From Oscillospiraceae bacterium (GTDB lineage Bacteria > Bacillota > Clostridia > Oscillospirales > Oscillospiraceae): 37,855 bases of DNA. Shown here piece by piece: positions 24,417 through 31,525 of this stretch. Position 1 is the first letter of the stretch. Each line of letters begins with the position of its first letter. Below the pieces are notes generated by a model. The model was not told the origin of the DNA and made no database searches. It was given only the letters and a program-made list of their open reading frames with translations. The stretch lies in assembly GCA_015067465.1 (NCBI GenBank), contig SVMK01000012.1:1-37855 (forward strand), read 5' to 3'. Made by a program: the position numbers and the translations under genes.

Positions 24417-26876
24417 ATGCTGCGGAAAATTTTGATCGTGGATGACAGTGCGGTCAACCGCCTTAAGCTGAATAATACGCTGTCTGGAGAGTATGAGATC
24501 CTGGAAGCGACAAACGGCGGAGAAGCGATGCAGCTGCTGCAGCAGCACTACAGCGAACTGTCCGCGGTTTTGCTGGATATTGTGATGCCGCAGATGGACG
24601 GCTATGATGTTTTGCGCCGCATGCGCGAGAACATCAACTATGTTCAGATCCCCACCATTATCGTAACGGCGCTGGAAGACGAAAAATCGCGCGTGAAAGC
24701 GCTGAGCCTCGGCGCAAACGATTTTATTCTCAAGCCGTTTAATCCCGAGATTGTCCGGCACTGCTTGCGCAATAACATTTTGCTGCGCGAAACATCCAGC
24801 ATCTTAAACGCCATTCAGAAAGACAAACTGACCGGCTTATATAACCGCGAGGCGTTTTTTGAGCGGGCAAAGTATCTGATTGCGCAGGAAGAGCCGGGGG
24901 CTTATATTCTTTCCTGCTTTGATATTGACAATTTCAAGGTCATCAACGACCGCTACGGAGCGGCGGAGGGCGACCGGATTCTCAGCAGCATCGGTCATAC
25001 CATCGGACGCAATGTCCGCGATATCGGCGGCATTGCGGGACGCATTTCCGCGGATAACTTTGCGGTGCTGATTCCGACGAAAAAATGCATGAACGACGCT
25101 TTGCGGCGGATCCTCAACAAGGAACTTGCCGTGAAAGAATCGCTGTCGATCACCCTCAGCATCGGTCGCTATATCATTACGGACAAATCCCTGCCGCCCA
25201 GCGCCATCTATGACCGCGCTTTTCTTGCAAAGCAGTCCGTCAAGGGCCGCTACGACGAACATCTGGCCTATTTTGACGATACCATGATGGAAAAGCTGGT
25301 GCATGAGCAGGAAATCACCACCGAAATGGAGCAGGCGCTGAAAAACGGACAGTTTGAAGTCTGGTTTCAGCCGCAGTATAACCATGCAACGGGCAGCCTT
25401 CTGGGCGCGGAAGCGCTGGTGCGCTGGCGGCACCCGCAGCGCGGCCTGATTCCGCCGGACGAGTTTATCCCCCTGTTTGAGCGCAACGGATTTGTGTATG
25501 AGGTGGATAAGTTTGTATGGAGGGAAACCTGCGCGTTTTTGCGTGCCTGCCGCGAGCGCGGCTACCCTGCGCTGCCGGTTTCCGTGAATGTTTCGCGCTA
25601 CGATTTTCTGCGAACCGACCTTGTGGATGTGCTCATGGGGACGCTCCGGGAGTTTGACATTGATGTGTCGATGCTCCGTCTTGAGGTTACGGAGTCCGCC
25701 CTTGCCGCGCCCGAAGCCGGTGTGGTGGAGGCTGTAAAAAAACTGATCTCCCTCGGATTTGTTGTGGAGATCGACGACTTTGGCAGCGGATATTCCTCGC
25801 TGAACACGCTCAAGGACGTGCCGGCGCAGGTTCTCAAGCTGGATATGCGCTTCCTCGAAGATGAAAACGTGTCCGAGCGCGGCGGCAACATACTGGAATC
25901 CGTTGTGCGCATGACCAAATGGCTCGGCATGGATGTGCTGGCAGAGGGCGTTGAACGTCCCGAACAGGCCGACTTCCTGAAGTCCATCGGCTGCACCTGC
26001 GTGCAGGGATATCTCTATGCAAAACCGATGCCCGCGGCGCAGTTTGAAGCGCTTTTGGCGGAAAACGGAAAGAACGATGTACGTACAGCCGAAAATATGG
26101 CCGGGCGCGTGGAGGATGAAATCTGGAATTCCGGCAGTAAAAACGCGCAGCTGTTTGACAAATATTTCGGCAGTGTATGCGTTTTGGAATACCATGGGGA
26201 AACGCTGGAACTTGTTCGCGTTTCCGACAGCTATGTCCGCGATGTTTTCGACAGGTCCGTTTCTGTGCCCGATATCATGAAAATAGACTGGAAACGGCAC
26301 ATTGACGAGACCACCCACGCCGCGATCAAAGCCGCGATGCGGAAAACGCAGGAAACCGGCGAGGAGGTTACGGGTGAATACCGCTTTGTCGATTTGCCCG
26401 GATGTCCCCATGAAATGTGGCTGCAGCTTTCGCTGCGCGCGGCATTTTCTGCGGACGACAGGCATCGGTTTTTCTGTATGGTCCGGAATATGACGCGAGA
26501 GTATGCGCTGCGGGATCGGCTTTGCCGGACGGAGGAAGAGCTGAACTTCGCGGCACGGCTGAGCGGCAGTACGCTGTGCAGGTATGACCTGGCGGGCGGA
26601 ACGCTGACAGTGGTGGCCAATCCGAATCCGATTTACGATATGCCGCAGCGCATTGAAAATGCGGCCGAGACGCTGCTTGCACAGTCGCGCGTGTCTCCGG
26701 AAACGGAAGAGGCATACAAAGGAATGTTCGCAGCCATCCACGGCGGCGAGTGCTTCGGGAATGCGGAATTTGTATTCAAAACCAGAGAAGGCTGGCACCG
26801 TGTGCGTGCACGCTTTGCTGCGCATCCGCGGGAAACGGGCAGCGTGGTGATTGCATTTTCTGTGGAGCAGGATTGA
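24417..26876 (+). CDS. Response regulator with degenerate GGDEF, intact EAL and C-terminal PAS-like domains
   Basis: 819 residues. The receiver domain (about 3-120) has the acidic pocket at 9-10, the phospho-acceptor Asp54 in 'LLDIVMPQMDG' and Lys106. A GGDEF-type domain (about 130-290) has lost its motif: the site reads 'RISADNF' (209-215), so no cyclase activity is expected. The EAL domain (about 300-550) keeps its catalytic set: 'AEALVRW' (Glu332), 'VNVSR', 'LEVTES', 'EIDDFGSGYSS' (Asp453/454), Lys474 in 'LKLD', 'AEGVE' (Glu510) and 'QGYLYAKPMP'. An active c-di-GMP phosphodiesterase is therefore likely. The last 270 residues look like two PAS-type folds. RBS GGGAGGGG at 24401-24408. No histidine kinase gene is adjacent. 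Confidence 0.93.
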   Translation: MLRKILIVDDSAVNRLKLNNTLSGEYEILEATNGGEAMQLLQQHYSELSAVLLDIVMPQMDGYDVLRRMRENINYVQIPTIIVTALEDEKSRVKALSLGANDFILKPFNPEIVRHCLRNNILLRETSSILNAIQKDKLTGLYNREAFFERAKYLIAQEEPGAYILSCFDIDNFKVINDRYGAAEGDRILSSIGHTIGRNVRDIGGIAGRISADNFAVLIPTKKCMNDALRRILNKELAVKESLSITLSIGRYIITDKSLPPSAIYDRAFLAKQSVKGRYDEHLAYFDDTMMEKLVHEQEITTEMEQALKNGQFEVWFQPQYNHATGSLLGAEALVRWRHPQRGLIPPDEFIPLFERNGFVYEVDKFVWRETCAFLRACRERGYPALPVSVNVSRYDFLRTDLVDVLMGTLREFDIDVSMLRLEVTESALAAPEAGVVEAVKKLISLGFVVEIDDFGSGYSSLNTLKDVPAQVLKLDMRFLEDENVSERGGNILESVVRMTKWLGMDVLAEGVERPEQADFLKSIGCTCVQGYLYAKPMPAAQFEALLAENGKNDVRTAENMAGRVEDEIWNSGSKNAQLFDKYFGSVCVLEYHGETLELVRVSDSYVRDVFDRSVSVPDIMKIDWKRHIDETTHAAIKAAMRKTQETGEEVTGEYRFVDLPGCPHEMWLQLSLRAAFSADDRHRFFCMVRNMTREYALRDRLCRTEEELNFAARLSGSTLCRYDLAGGTLTVVANPNPIYDMPQRIENAAETLLAQSRVSPETEEAYKGMFAAIHGGECFGNAEFVFKTREGWHRVRARFAAHPRETGSVVIAFSVEQD

Positions 26877-26906
26877 AATTACATATGCGCTGCTGCGCGC
26901 AATGAG

Positions 26907-26945
26907 AAGCGGCGGGAATCCGGGGAAAAGCGGGTTTCCGCCGCT
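26907..26945 (+). terminator. Probable terminator after the c-di-GMP gene
   Basis: AAGCGGCGG and CCGCCGCTT form a GC-rich stem with a 21-base interior. It is followed by only a short TTT, so efficiency is uncertain. Confidence 0.45.
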
Positions 26946-27046
26946 TTGGCCTGCGCGGGGGGGTGGAAAACGCTATATTTGCGGAATGATGCAAAAGCGT
27001 GTCGAATAAACTGTAAGCACAGGGAAGAGAGGATGTGGTATGGTTT

Positions 27047-27307
27047 ATGCTGTATTCGGCGTTTATGCTGCTGCTTTCCGGTGCGGTGCTCACACTGCGC
27101 CTTGGGCCGGGGAGCGGATCGTTTCCGCGGCCGTTGAGCGCGGAGGAAGAACGGCACTATGTGAATGCATGGACAGAACAAGGCGACATTGAAGCGCGCA
27201 ACACGCTCATTGAGCACAATATGCGGCTTGTGGCGCACATTATTAAGAAGGGTTACCCATCAAGGAGAGATTTTTTGGGAAATCTTAAAAGGTTCGGTGT
27301 TTCTTGA
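27047..27307 (+). pseudogene. sigK: Truncated pro-sigma-K gene, 5' part only
   Basis: The first about 68 codons encode the start of a sporulation sigma-K: a hydrophobic pro-sequence, then '[20 protein letters not shown]' and '[19 protein letters not shown]', which is the entry to sigma region 2. In intact sigma-K the reading continues with Tyr-Tyr and the 'DLISIGTIGLIKA' region. Here, directly after Lys-Lys, the sequence enters the 104-bp repeat and the frame runs 18 foreign codons to a stop. No 3' part (regions 2.3 to 4.2) is found anywhere in the window. The gene is either broken, or is the left part of an interrupted gene rebuilt by excision, as with the skin element of Bacillus. ATG 27047 gives a normal pro-sequence; GTG 27035 is an alternative start. 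An AGAGAGG site lies at 27026-27032. Confidence 0.85.
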
Positions 27308-27347
27308 TAAACGAAGGAAAAGGACGGCTTTCTGGTCGGTAAAGTTT
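27244..27347 (+). repeat. 104-bp direct repeat, left copy
   Basis: By eye this is identical base for base to 31337-31440. It begins with TAAGAAG, which overlaps the sigK codons for Lys-Lys. It holds a GGGTTACCC palindrome, an outer stem ATCAAG/CTTGAT (27259-27264 with 27303-27308) and an inner stem AGATTT/AAATCT (27268-27273 with 27280-27285). The bases after it (GCGGTTTAAAACG) also resemble those after the right copy (AGGGCTTGAAAAGCG), so an older repeat may have been longer. No protein function. Confidence 0.95.
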
Positions 27348-27383
27348 GCGGTTTAAAACGGAAATTATCATTAAAAATCGCAA

Positions 27384-27435
27384 ATGTAATAAACTTCGAC
27401 AAAATAAAAGTTTGTTACATGGATGTAACAAACTT
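27384..27435 (+). promoter_or_regulatory. Operator-like cluster: 13-bp-arm palindrome plus a third half-site
   Basis: AAGTTTGTTACAT (27408-27420) and ATGTAACAAACTT (27423-27435) are a perfect inverted repeat around GG. A third half-site, ATGTAATAAACTT (27384-27396), differs by one base. The palindrome ends on the first two bases of the -35, so a bound repressor would block the promoter. Confidence 0.75.
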
Positions 27436-27462
27436 GACGGTGGTGAAAAAGCATAGTATGAT
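27434..27462 (+). promoter_or_regulatory. Strong predicted promoter of the cassette
   Basis: TTGACG (27434-27439), a 17-base spacer, TATGAT (27457-27462), 23 bases before the first start codon. It is one of the best sigma-A matches in the window. Confidence 0.8.
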
Positions 27463-27485
27463 AGCATCGGAAAGGCGGTGCTTCT

Positions 27486-28820
27486 ATGTTTCATTCTGAT
27501 TTAATAGCCCGTGATTTGTATTTGCGCAGACTCAGAGCGTTCAAAGATACGGAAATGATCAAGGTCATCACCGGAATCCGCCGCTGCGGAAAATCCAGCT
27601 TGATGAAGCTGATGGCAAACGACCTGCGTACCAATGGTATAGAGGACAAGCAGATCGTTGAAATGAATTTTGAGTCCATGCGCTTTTCTGAAATGACGGT
27701 AAAGGCGTTTTACGACTATGTCTCCGAGCGTGTTATCGCAGGGAAACGGATGTACCTGTTCTTTGACGAGGTGCAGCGGATCGGCGGCTGGGAAAACGCG
27801 GTCAATTCTTTTCGGGTAGATTTTGATTGCGATATCTATATCACCGGCTCCAATGCCCATTTGCTTTCCTCTGAACTGTCAACCTATCTCGCAGGTCGTT
27901 ATGTGGAGATCAAAGTCCTGCCCCTGTCCTTCCGGGAGTTTCTCGATTTCCATGGATACAAAGTTACGGAGCGCAAAGCACCGACCGGTCTGATGAAAAA
28001 ACGCGTTGTCGATTCCGAGGGTGAGGTGTGCGATGCCGGGGAGCTGTATCAGGCCTATGCCAGGTTTGGCGGTATGCCCATGCTGGCGGATATCGGGCTG
28101 GAGCAGGATAAGGTGACCACCGCACTGGACGGTGTGTATTCTGCCGTTGTGGTGCGCGATATCCTGGAGCGCGAAAAACGAAAAGGACAGCGAACCATCA
28201 CAGACTCTTTACTGCTGCGCAAGTTGATGATGTTCCTTGCTGATAATATTGGCAACAGCGTTTCTGCGACCTCCATCGGTAATACGCTGGTCAGTGAAGA
28301 TTTGCTGGAGGAGGGGAAGCGAAAGGCCAAGCCTGCCACGCACACGATTCAGGCTTATATCGAAGCATTGAAAGAATCCTATGTTTTCTATGAGATCAAG
28401 CGGTTTGATATCAAGGGCAGGGAGTACTTGAAGACTCTTGGGAAGTACTATATCGTGGACATCGGTTTGCGAAACTACCTGCTGGGTTATCGCGATGGAG
28501 ATACCGGACACATTTTGGAGAATATCATATACTTTGAACTGATCCGCCGTGGTTATGACGTAGCCATCGGAAAGATCGACAATAAAGAAGTAGATTTTAT
28601 TGCCACGAAAGCGGATGAGAAAAAGTATATTCAGGTTACGGAATCTATGATGTCCCCCGAAACCAGAGAGCGTGAATTGGCATCGCTGAAGAGAATTCCG
28701 GACAACTACGAGAAGATTGTAATTGCAATGGAAACCGGCCTTGAGCAAGATCAAGAAGGCATAAAAATTGTAAACGCAATTGATTTTCTGCTTGAGGATG
28801 CGCGATACGCAGACTTTTAA
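27486..28820 (+). CDS. AAA ATPase with DUF4143-type C-terminal domain
   Basis: 444 residues. Walker A is 'GIRRCGKSS' (30-38), Walker B is 'MYLFFDEVQRIGG' (about 86-98), and a sensor-like 'ITGSNAHLLSSELSTYLAGR' follows at about 119-138. The C-terminal part (about 200-444) is the DUF4143 type, with a winged-helix-like stretch and then a nuclease-like fold ending 'NKEVDFIATKADEKKYIQV' (about 361-379), where 'VDF...YIQV' resembles a PD-(D/E)xK core. These ATPases are widespread on mobile and accessory DNA and their biological role is poorly defined. The ATG at 27486 follows AAGGCGGTG. It is the first gene of the cassette, 41 bases before the next. Confidence 0.9.
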   Translation: MFHSDLIARDLYLRRLRAFKDTEMIKVITGIRRCGKSSLMKLMANDLRTNGIEDKQIVEMNFESMRFSEMTVKAFYDYVSERVIAGKRMYLFFDEVQRIGGWENAVNSFRVDFDCDIYITGSNAHLLSSELSTYLAGRYVEIKVLPLSFREFLDFHGYKVTERKAPTGLMKKRVVDSEGEVCDAGELYQAYARFGGMPMLADIGLEQDKVTTALDGVYSAVVVRDILEREKRKGQRTITDSLLLRKLMMFLADNIGNSVSATSIGNTLVSEDLLEEGKRKAKPATHTIQAYIEALKESYVFYEIKRFDIKGREYLKTLGKYYIVDIGLRNYLLGYRDGDTGHILENIIYFELIRRGYDVAIGKIDNKEVDFIATKADEKKYIQVTESMMSPETRERELASLKRIPDNYEKIVIAMETGLEQDQEGIKIVNAIDFLLEDARYADF

Positions 28821-28861
28821 TGTTCCTAAATCGTGATTTGACACTGTAAGGTGGTGAGCAT

Positions 28862-29449
28862 ATGTTCGTTTTGGATGTAAGAAAAGAAGGCGGGAAAGAT
28901 ATCAGCCTGGACAACTACACGCATATACTTGCCTATCACGCTTGCCGTGCGGAAGACGAACAACTCTTTCGAACGCAAGGCCTGAAACCATATACAAAGG
29001 ATGAAGCATTGGTTTGCGCGATCCAAAAACTTGAAAGCGACCGGGTGAGCAAAGAAGAGATTAAAGCAGTATTTGATTCGCTTTGGAAAGAAATCAAAGC
29101 GAACCAGCCTGCAAGAGTTTGGCTTATGCTTGAAACAAAAGAGTTCTTGAGTTCGTCGGGGCATTATTTGATTTATGGAAGCGAATTTATGAACGCACTT
29201 GCAATGCATTTGGGATGCCGAAATAGATTAAAAGAAATCGGGAAACCGATGATAATTGAATGTGCCGTTCCGATTGCAGATATATCGCCGTGTTGGCTGC
29301 GCGACCTGGAAGAAAATATTAAGAACAGAAGTACAGACCATTATGCGATTGCGGTTAACAGGATTGCGGCGGAGAATGTAATTGACATACACTATCCAAC
29401 GGGATTTGTTCGTGATCCATATTCCTGGGGATTATACAAGCTTGGCTGA
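28862..29449 (+). CDS. Uncharacterised 195-residue protein of the cassette (faint ART-like features)
   Basis: I do not recognise a named family with certainty. The protein is soluble, with no signal or membrane helix. Two segments stand out: 'YTHILAYHACRAED' (19-32) with 'FRTQGLKPY' after it, and 'SSSGHYLIYGSEFMNALAMH' (97-116) followed by 'GKPMIIECAVPI' (128-139). The order His, later Tyr, then Ser-x-Glu or Ser-Glu is reminiscent of ADP-ribosyltransferase folds (H-Y-E or R-S-E), and 'HYLIYGSE' is a motif I recall from conserved hypothetical proteins. This is inference only. The ATG at 28862 follows AAGGTGGTGA. It lies between the ATPase and the AbiH-like gene in one apparent operon. Confidence 0.75.
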   Translation: MFVLDVRKEGGKDISLDNYTHILAYHACRAEDEQLFRTQGLKPYTKDEALVCAIQKLESDRVSKEEIKAVFDSLWKEIKANQPARVWLMLETKEFLSSSGHYLIYGSEFMNALAMHLGCRNRLKEIGKPMIIECAVPIADISPCWLRDLEENIKNRSTDHYAIAVNRIAAENVIDIHYPTGFVRDPYSWGLYKLG

Positions 29450-29532
29450 TCATTTGCTTTGCAGGAGTTCACCCCTGTGCGGATGGCAGAAATGAAGGAA
29501 TCCTATCGGTGGCTCATACATGGGGAAATGAT

Positions 29533-31287
29533 ATGGAAAATCAGAAGAAAACAATTCAAAGGTCTGCCACCGGCGCGCAAGAGCTTTGCTGCAAGGAGTG
29601 CGGAGGGACATTTATATTCAGAAGGCGCGAGCGGGAGCGGTTCGACAATTACGGCTGGCCGGCTCCAAAGCGTTGTCCGGATTGCCGCAGAGTTGCTCAA
29701 GAGAGGAAAAGAGAAGCTGAGAAACGGCGTGAGGATGCCGAGTGGCAAGAAAAAAAGGCGGAAGAAAAGAAAAACTTTGAGAACCTCTTGAAGGGATGGA
29801 ATGTGGTCAGCAAAGATGACATCCGCCCTGAGAGCGACCGGGTTCTCTACATCGTTGGAAACGGATTTGACTTGATGCACGGTGTCCGGTCGAGTTATTA
29901 CGCATTCCGCGATACACTTGGGAAACAAAATCCCCTTCGGGCATCCCTGGAGCAGTTTTGGACGCCGGAGGATATATGGGCGGATTTTGAAGCAGGTTTG
30001 GCTCATTTCAACGCAAAAGCGATGTGCAGCAGATTCATGGTGCACGAATGGCTCGATACATGCGAAGCATACGACGAGGATGCGGGAATGGCGGAATTTT
30101 TTATGGCGGTGGAAGGGGCGGCCAACCCCATCCTGACCGTTGTGAATGATTTGCAAAGGCGTTTTCGCATGTGGGTAGAGAGCCTTGTGATCGGCACCGA
30201 AGACAGGCCACTGCGTGGTATGTTCCACAATGGGAAAGTGCTGTGTTTTAACTACACGGAGTTTGTGGAAACACTTTACGATATTTCGGAAGAGCACGTT
30301 TGCTACATACACGGATGCCGACGGAAAAAGAAGTATCGTCCCAAGGACAACCTGATTCTGGGACACATGCCCGGAGAAAGTGAAGATTCTTATGATTTCT
30401 CGGATGATTCCTATGTGGGGACGAGGGATCCACGCAAGCTGCAGATGATCGAAGCGGCACAGGAGCATGTGTTCCGTCTGGTGGCAGAGAGCGACGATGC
30501 GCTGACCAAGAACTGCGGCGATATCATTGCCGCCCATAAGCCCTTTTTTTCAGAATTGAACGAGATTGAAGAGGTTATTGTGATTGGACATTCCCTTTCT
30601 CCTGTAGATTGGGATTACTTTGCGGAGGTGGCTTCAAAATTGCCCAACGGCAAAGCGTGTCATTGGTATTTCGGGTGCCATGGATGCCGGGATTTGGACA
30701 ATCTGGAGCAACTGATGGATAAGCTGAAGCTGGATCCGGACACTGTATCGGTGTTTCGCACGGACACTATCGTTACGACACCGATCAAGGACGAAAACGT
30801 CTGTAAGGCCTACAACGGGCCGGTCGAAAAAACACGGGATGTTTCCGCTGATGGACAGTGGGAGGTCAGGTCGGCGGGTGGATCGTTGTCGGTGATCGAC
30901 CGCAAGACGTGGGAGGCCAACTACGAAACGATGTTCTCTTCCTATGTTGATGACGCCTTTTTCGCGCCAACGGGGAAGCATATGTTTGTGGTAATCCGCG
31001 GTGTGGACGCGGGTGTGTTGTTGCTGTGTATGGAAGATGAGCACTGGAGGCTGGTTGATGAGCTGGAGAGTATGCAGCACCAAAGTTTGCTCAATCCGAG
31101 ACTGAATCAAGTTTATCTGACTGATAAGAAAGTCACGTTTGTATACAACAGCCGTGTGCGGGAATACTCGCTCGAAGACGGAAAGCTGATATCCAACCGT
31201 GCTCTGCGCAACGCAGGGAGTTTTGCCTATGACGGCGTGGCGATCGGGCATCTTTTTCAGCGGAGGAAAAGGGGATTTAAGCCATAA
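29533..31287 (+). CDS. Zinc-ribbon + AbiH-like + possible beta-propeller fusion
   Basis: 584 residues in three parts. (1) Residues 15-55 form a probable zinc ribbon with Cys20-x2-Cys23 and Cys48-x2-Cys51, followed by a very charged helix (53-88). (2) Residues about 100-415 resemble the AbiH abortive-infection family: 'LYIVGNGFDLMHG' (105-117), then 'CFNYTEFVETLY', 'YIHGC', and 'VIVIGHSLSPVDWDYF'. (3) Residues about 430-584 contain repeated strand patterns such as 'WEVRSAGGSLSVIDRKTWE' and 'REYSLEDGKLISNRAL', suggesting a partial beta-propeller. AbiH from Lactococcus is a single-protein phage resistance factor; the added domains are not part of what I know of it. The ATG at 29533 is chosen for GGGGA 6-7 bases upstream. 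It is the last gene of the cassette, ending 49 bases before the right repeat. Confidence 0.85.
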   Translation: MENQKKTIQRSATGAQELCCKECGGTFIFRRRERERFDNYGWPAPKRCPDCRRVAQERKREAEKRREDAEWQEKKAEEKKNFENLLKGWNVVSKDDIRPESDRVLYIVGNGFDLMHGVRSSYYAFRDTLGKQNPLRASLEQFWTPEDIWADFEAGLAHFNAKAMCSRFMVHEWLDTCEAYDEDAGMAEFFMAVEGAANPILTVVNDLQRRFRMWVESLVIGTEDRPLRGMFHNGKVLCFNYTEFVETLYDISEEHVCYIHGCRRKKKYRPKDNLILGHMPGESEDSYDFSDDSYVGTRDPRKLQMIEAAQEHVFRLVAESDDALTKNCGDIIAAHKPFFSELNEIEEVIVIGHSLSPVDWDYFAEVASKLPNGKACHWYFGCHGCRDLDNLEQLMDKLKLDPDTVSVFRTDTIVTTPIKDENVCKAYNGPVEKTRDVSADGQWEVRSAGGSLSVIDRKTWEANYETMFSSYVDDAFFAPTGKHMFVVIRGVDAGVLLLCMEDEHWRLVDELESMQHQSLLNPRLNQVYLTDKKVTFVYNSRVREYSLEDGKLISNRALRNAGSFAYDGVAIGHLFQRRKRGFKP

Positions 31288-31336
31288 TATTTTACCTCCG
31301 GAGTGTCGTAATATGCGGATTTGTGGAGCCTGATAC

Positions 31337-31440
31337 TAAGAAGGGTTACCCATCAAGGAGAGATTTTTTGGGAAATCTTAAAAGGTTCGGTGTTTCTTGA
31401 TAAACGAAGGAAAAGGACGGCTTTCTGGTCGGTAAAGTTT
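31337..31440 (+). repeat. 104-bp direct repeat, right copy
   Basis: By eye this is identical to 27244-27347 and in the same orientation, offset by 4093 bases. It starts 49 bases after the AbiH-like stop. A different sequence, with the SodC-like leader, follows it. Confidence 0.95.
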
Positions 31441-31477
31441 AGGGCTTGAAAAGCGCGTAACATCTGAAAACGAAAGC

Positions 31478-31522
31478 AATCACCTCCTGTCGGCTTTCTG
31501 CATAAGCTGACGGGAGGTGATT
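31478..31522 (+). promoter_or_regulatory. Hairpin that sequesters the ribosome binding site of the SodC-like gene
   Basis: AATCACCTCCTGTCGGC (31478-31494) pairs over 17 positions, two of them G:U, with GCTGACGGGAGGTGATT (31506-31522), around an 11-base loop. The 3' arm contains the whole Shine-Dalgarno GGGAGG (31512-31517). There is no T run, so this is translational control rather than a terminator. It could respond to temperature, a protein or an RNA. Confidence 0.75.
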
Positions 31523-31525
31523 TGT

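Larger units (their letters stand above)
27244..31440 (+). mobile_element. Putative mobile cassette bounded by 104-bp direct repeats
   Basis: One repeat copy plus three co-directed genes (27486-31287) lie between identical direct repeats 4093 bases apart, inserted in a sigma-K gene. The genes are of types common in defence or accessory islands, and look lower in GC than the chromosome genes to the left. No integrase, transposase or resolvase is encoded inside, so movement would need a trans-acting enzyme or homologous recombination between the repeats. Alternatives are a composite of two copies of a small non-autonomous element, or an assembly join at the repeat. Confidence 0.6.

Noticed and set aside
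29459-29791. 110-codon frame overlapping the AbiH-like start
   Set aside because: It overlaps the zinc-ribbon coding region in another frame, has no ribosome binding site, and the translation is Lys/Arg-rich without motifs.
27244-31440. Classical skin prophage in sigK
   Set aside because: No serine or tyrosine recombinase, no phage genes and no sigK 3' half next to the right repeat, so the label is not supported by this window.
27244-31440. CRISPR array
   Set aside because: There are only two copies of a 104-base repeat, separated by genes rather than by short spacers.
31478-31522. Terminator upstream of the SodC-like gene
   Set aside because: The stem has no T run and contains the ribosome binding site of the next gene, so translational control is a better reading.
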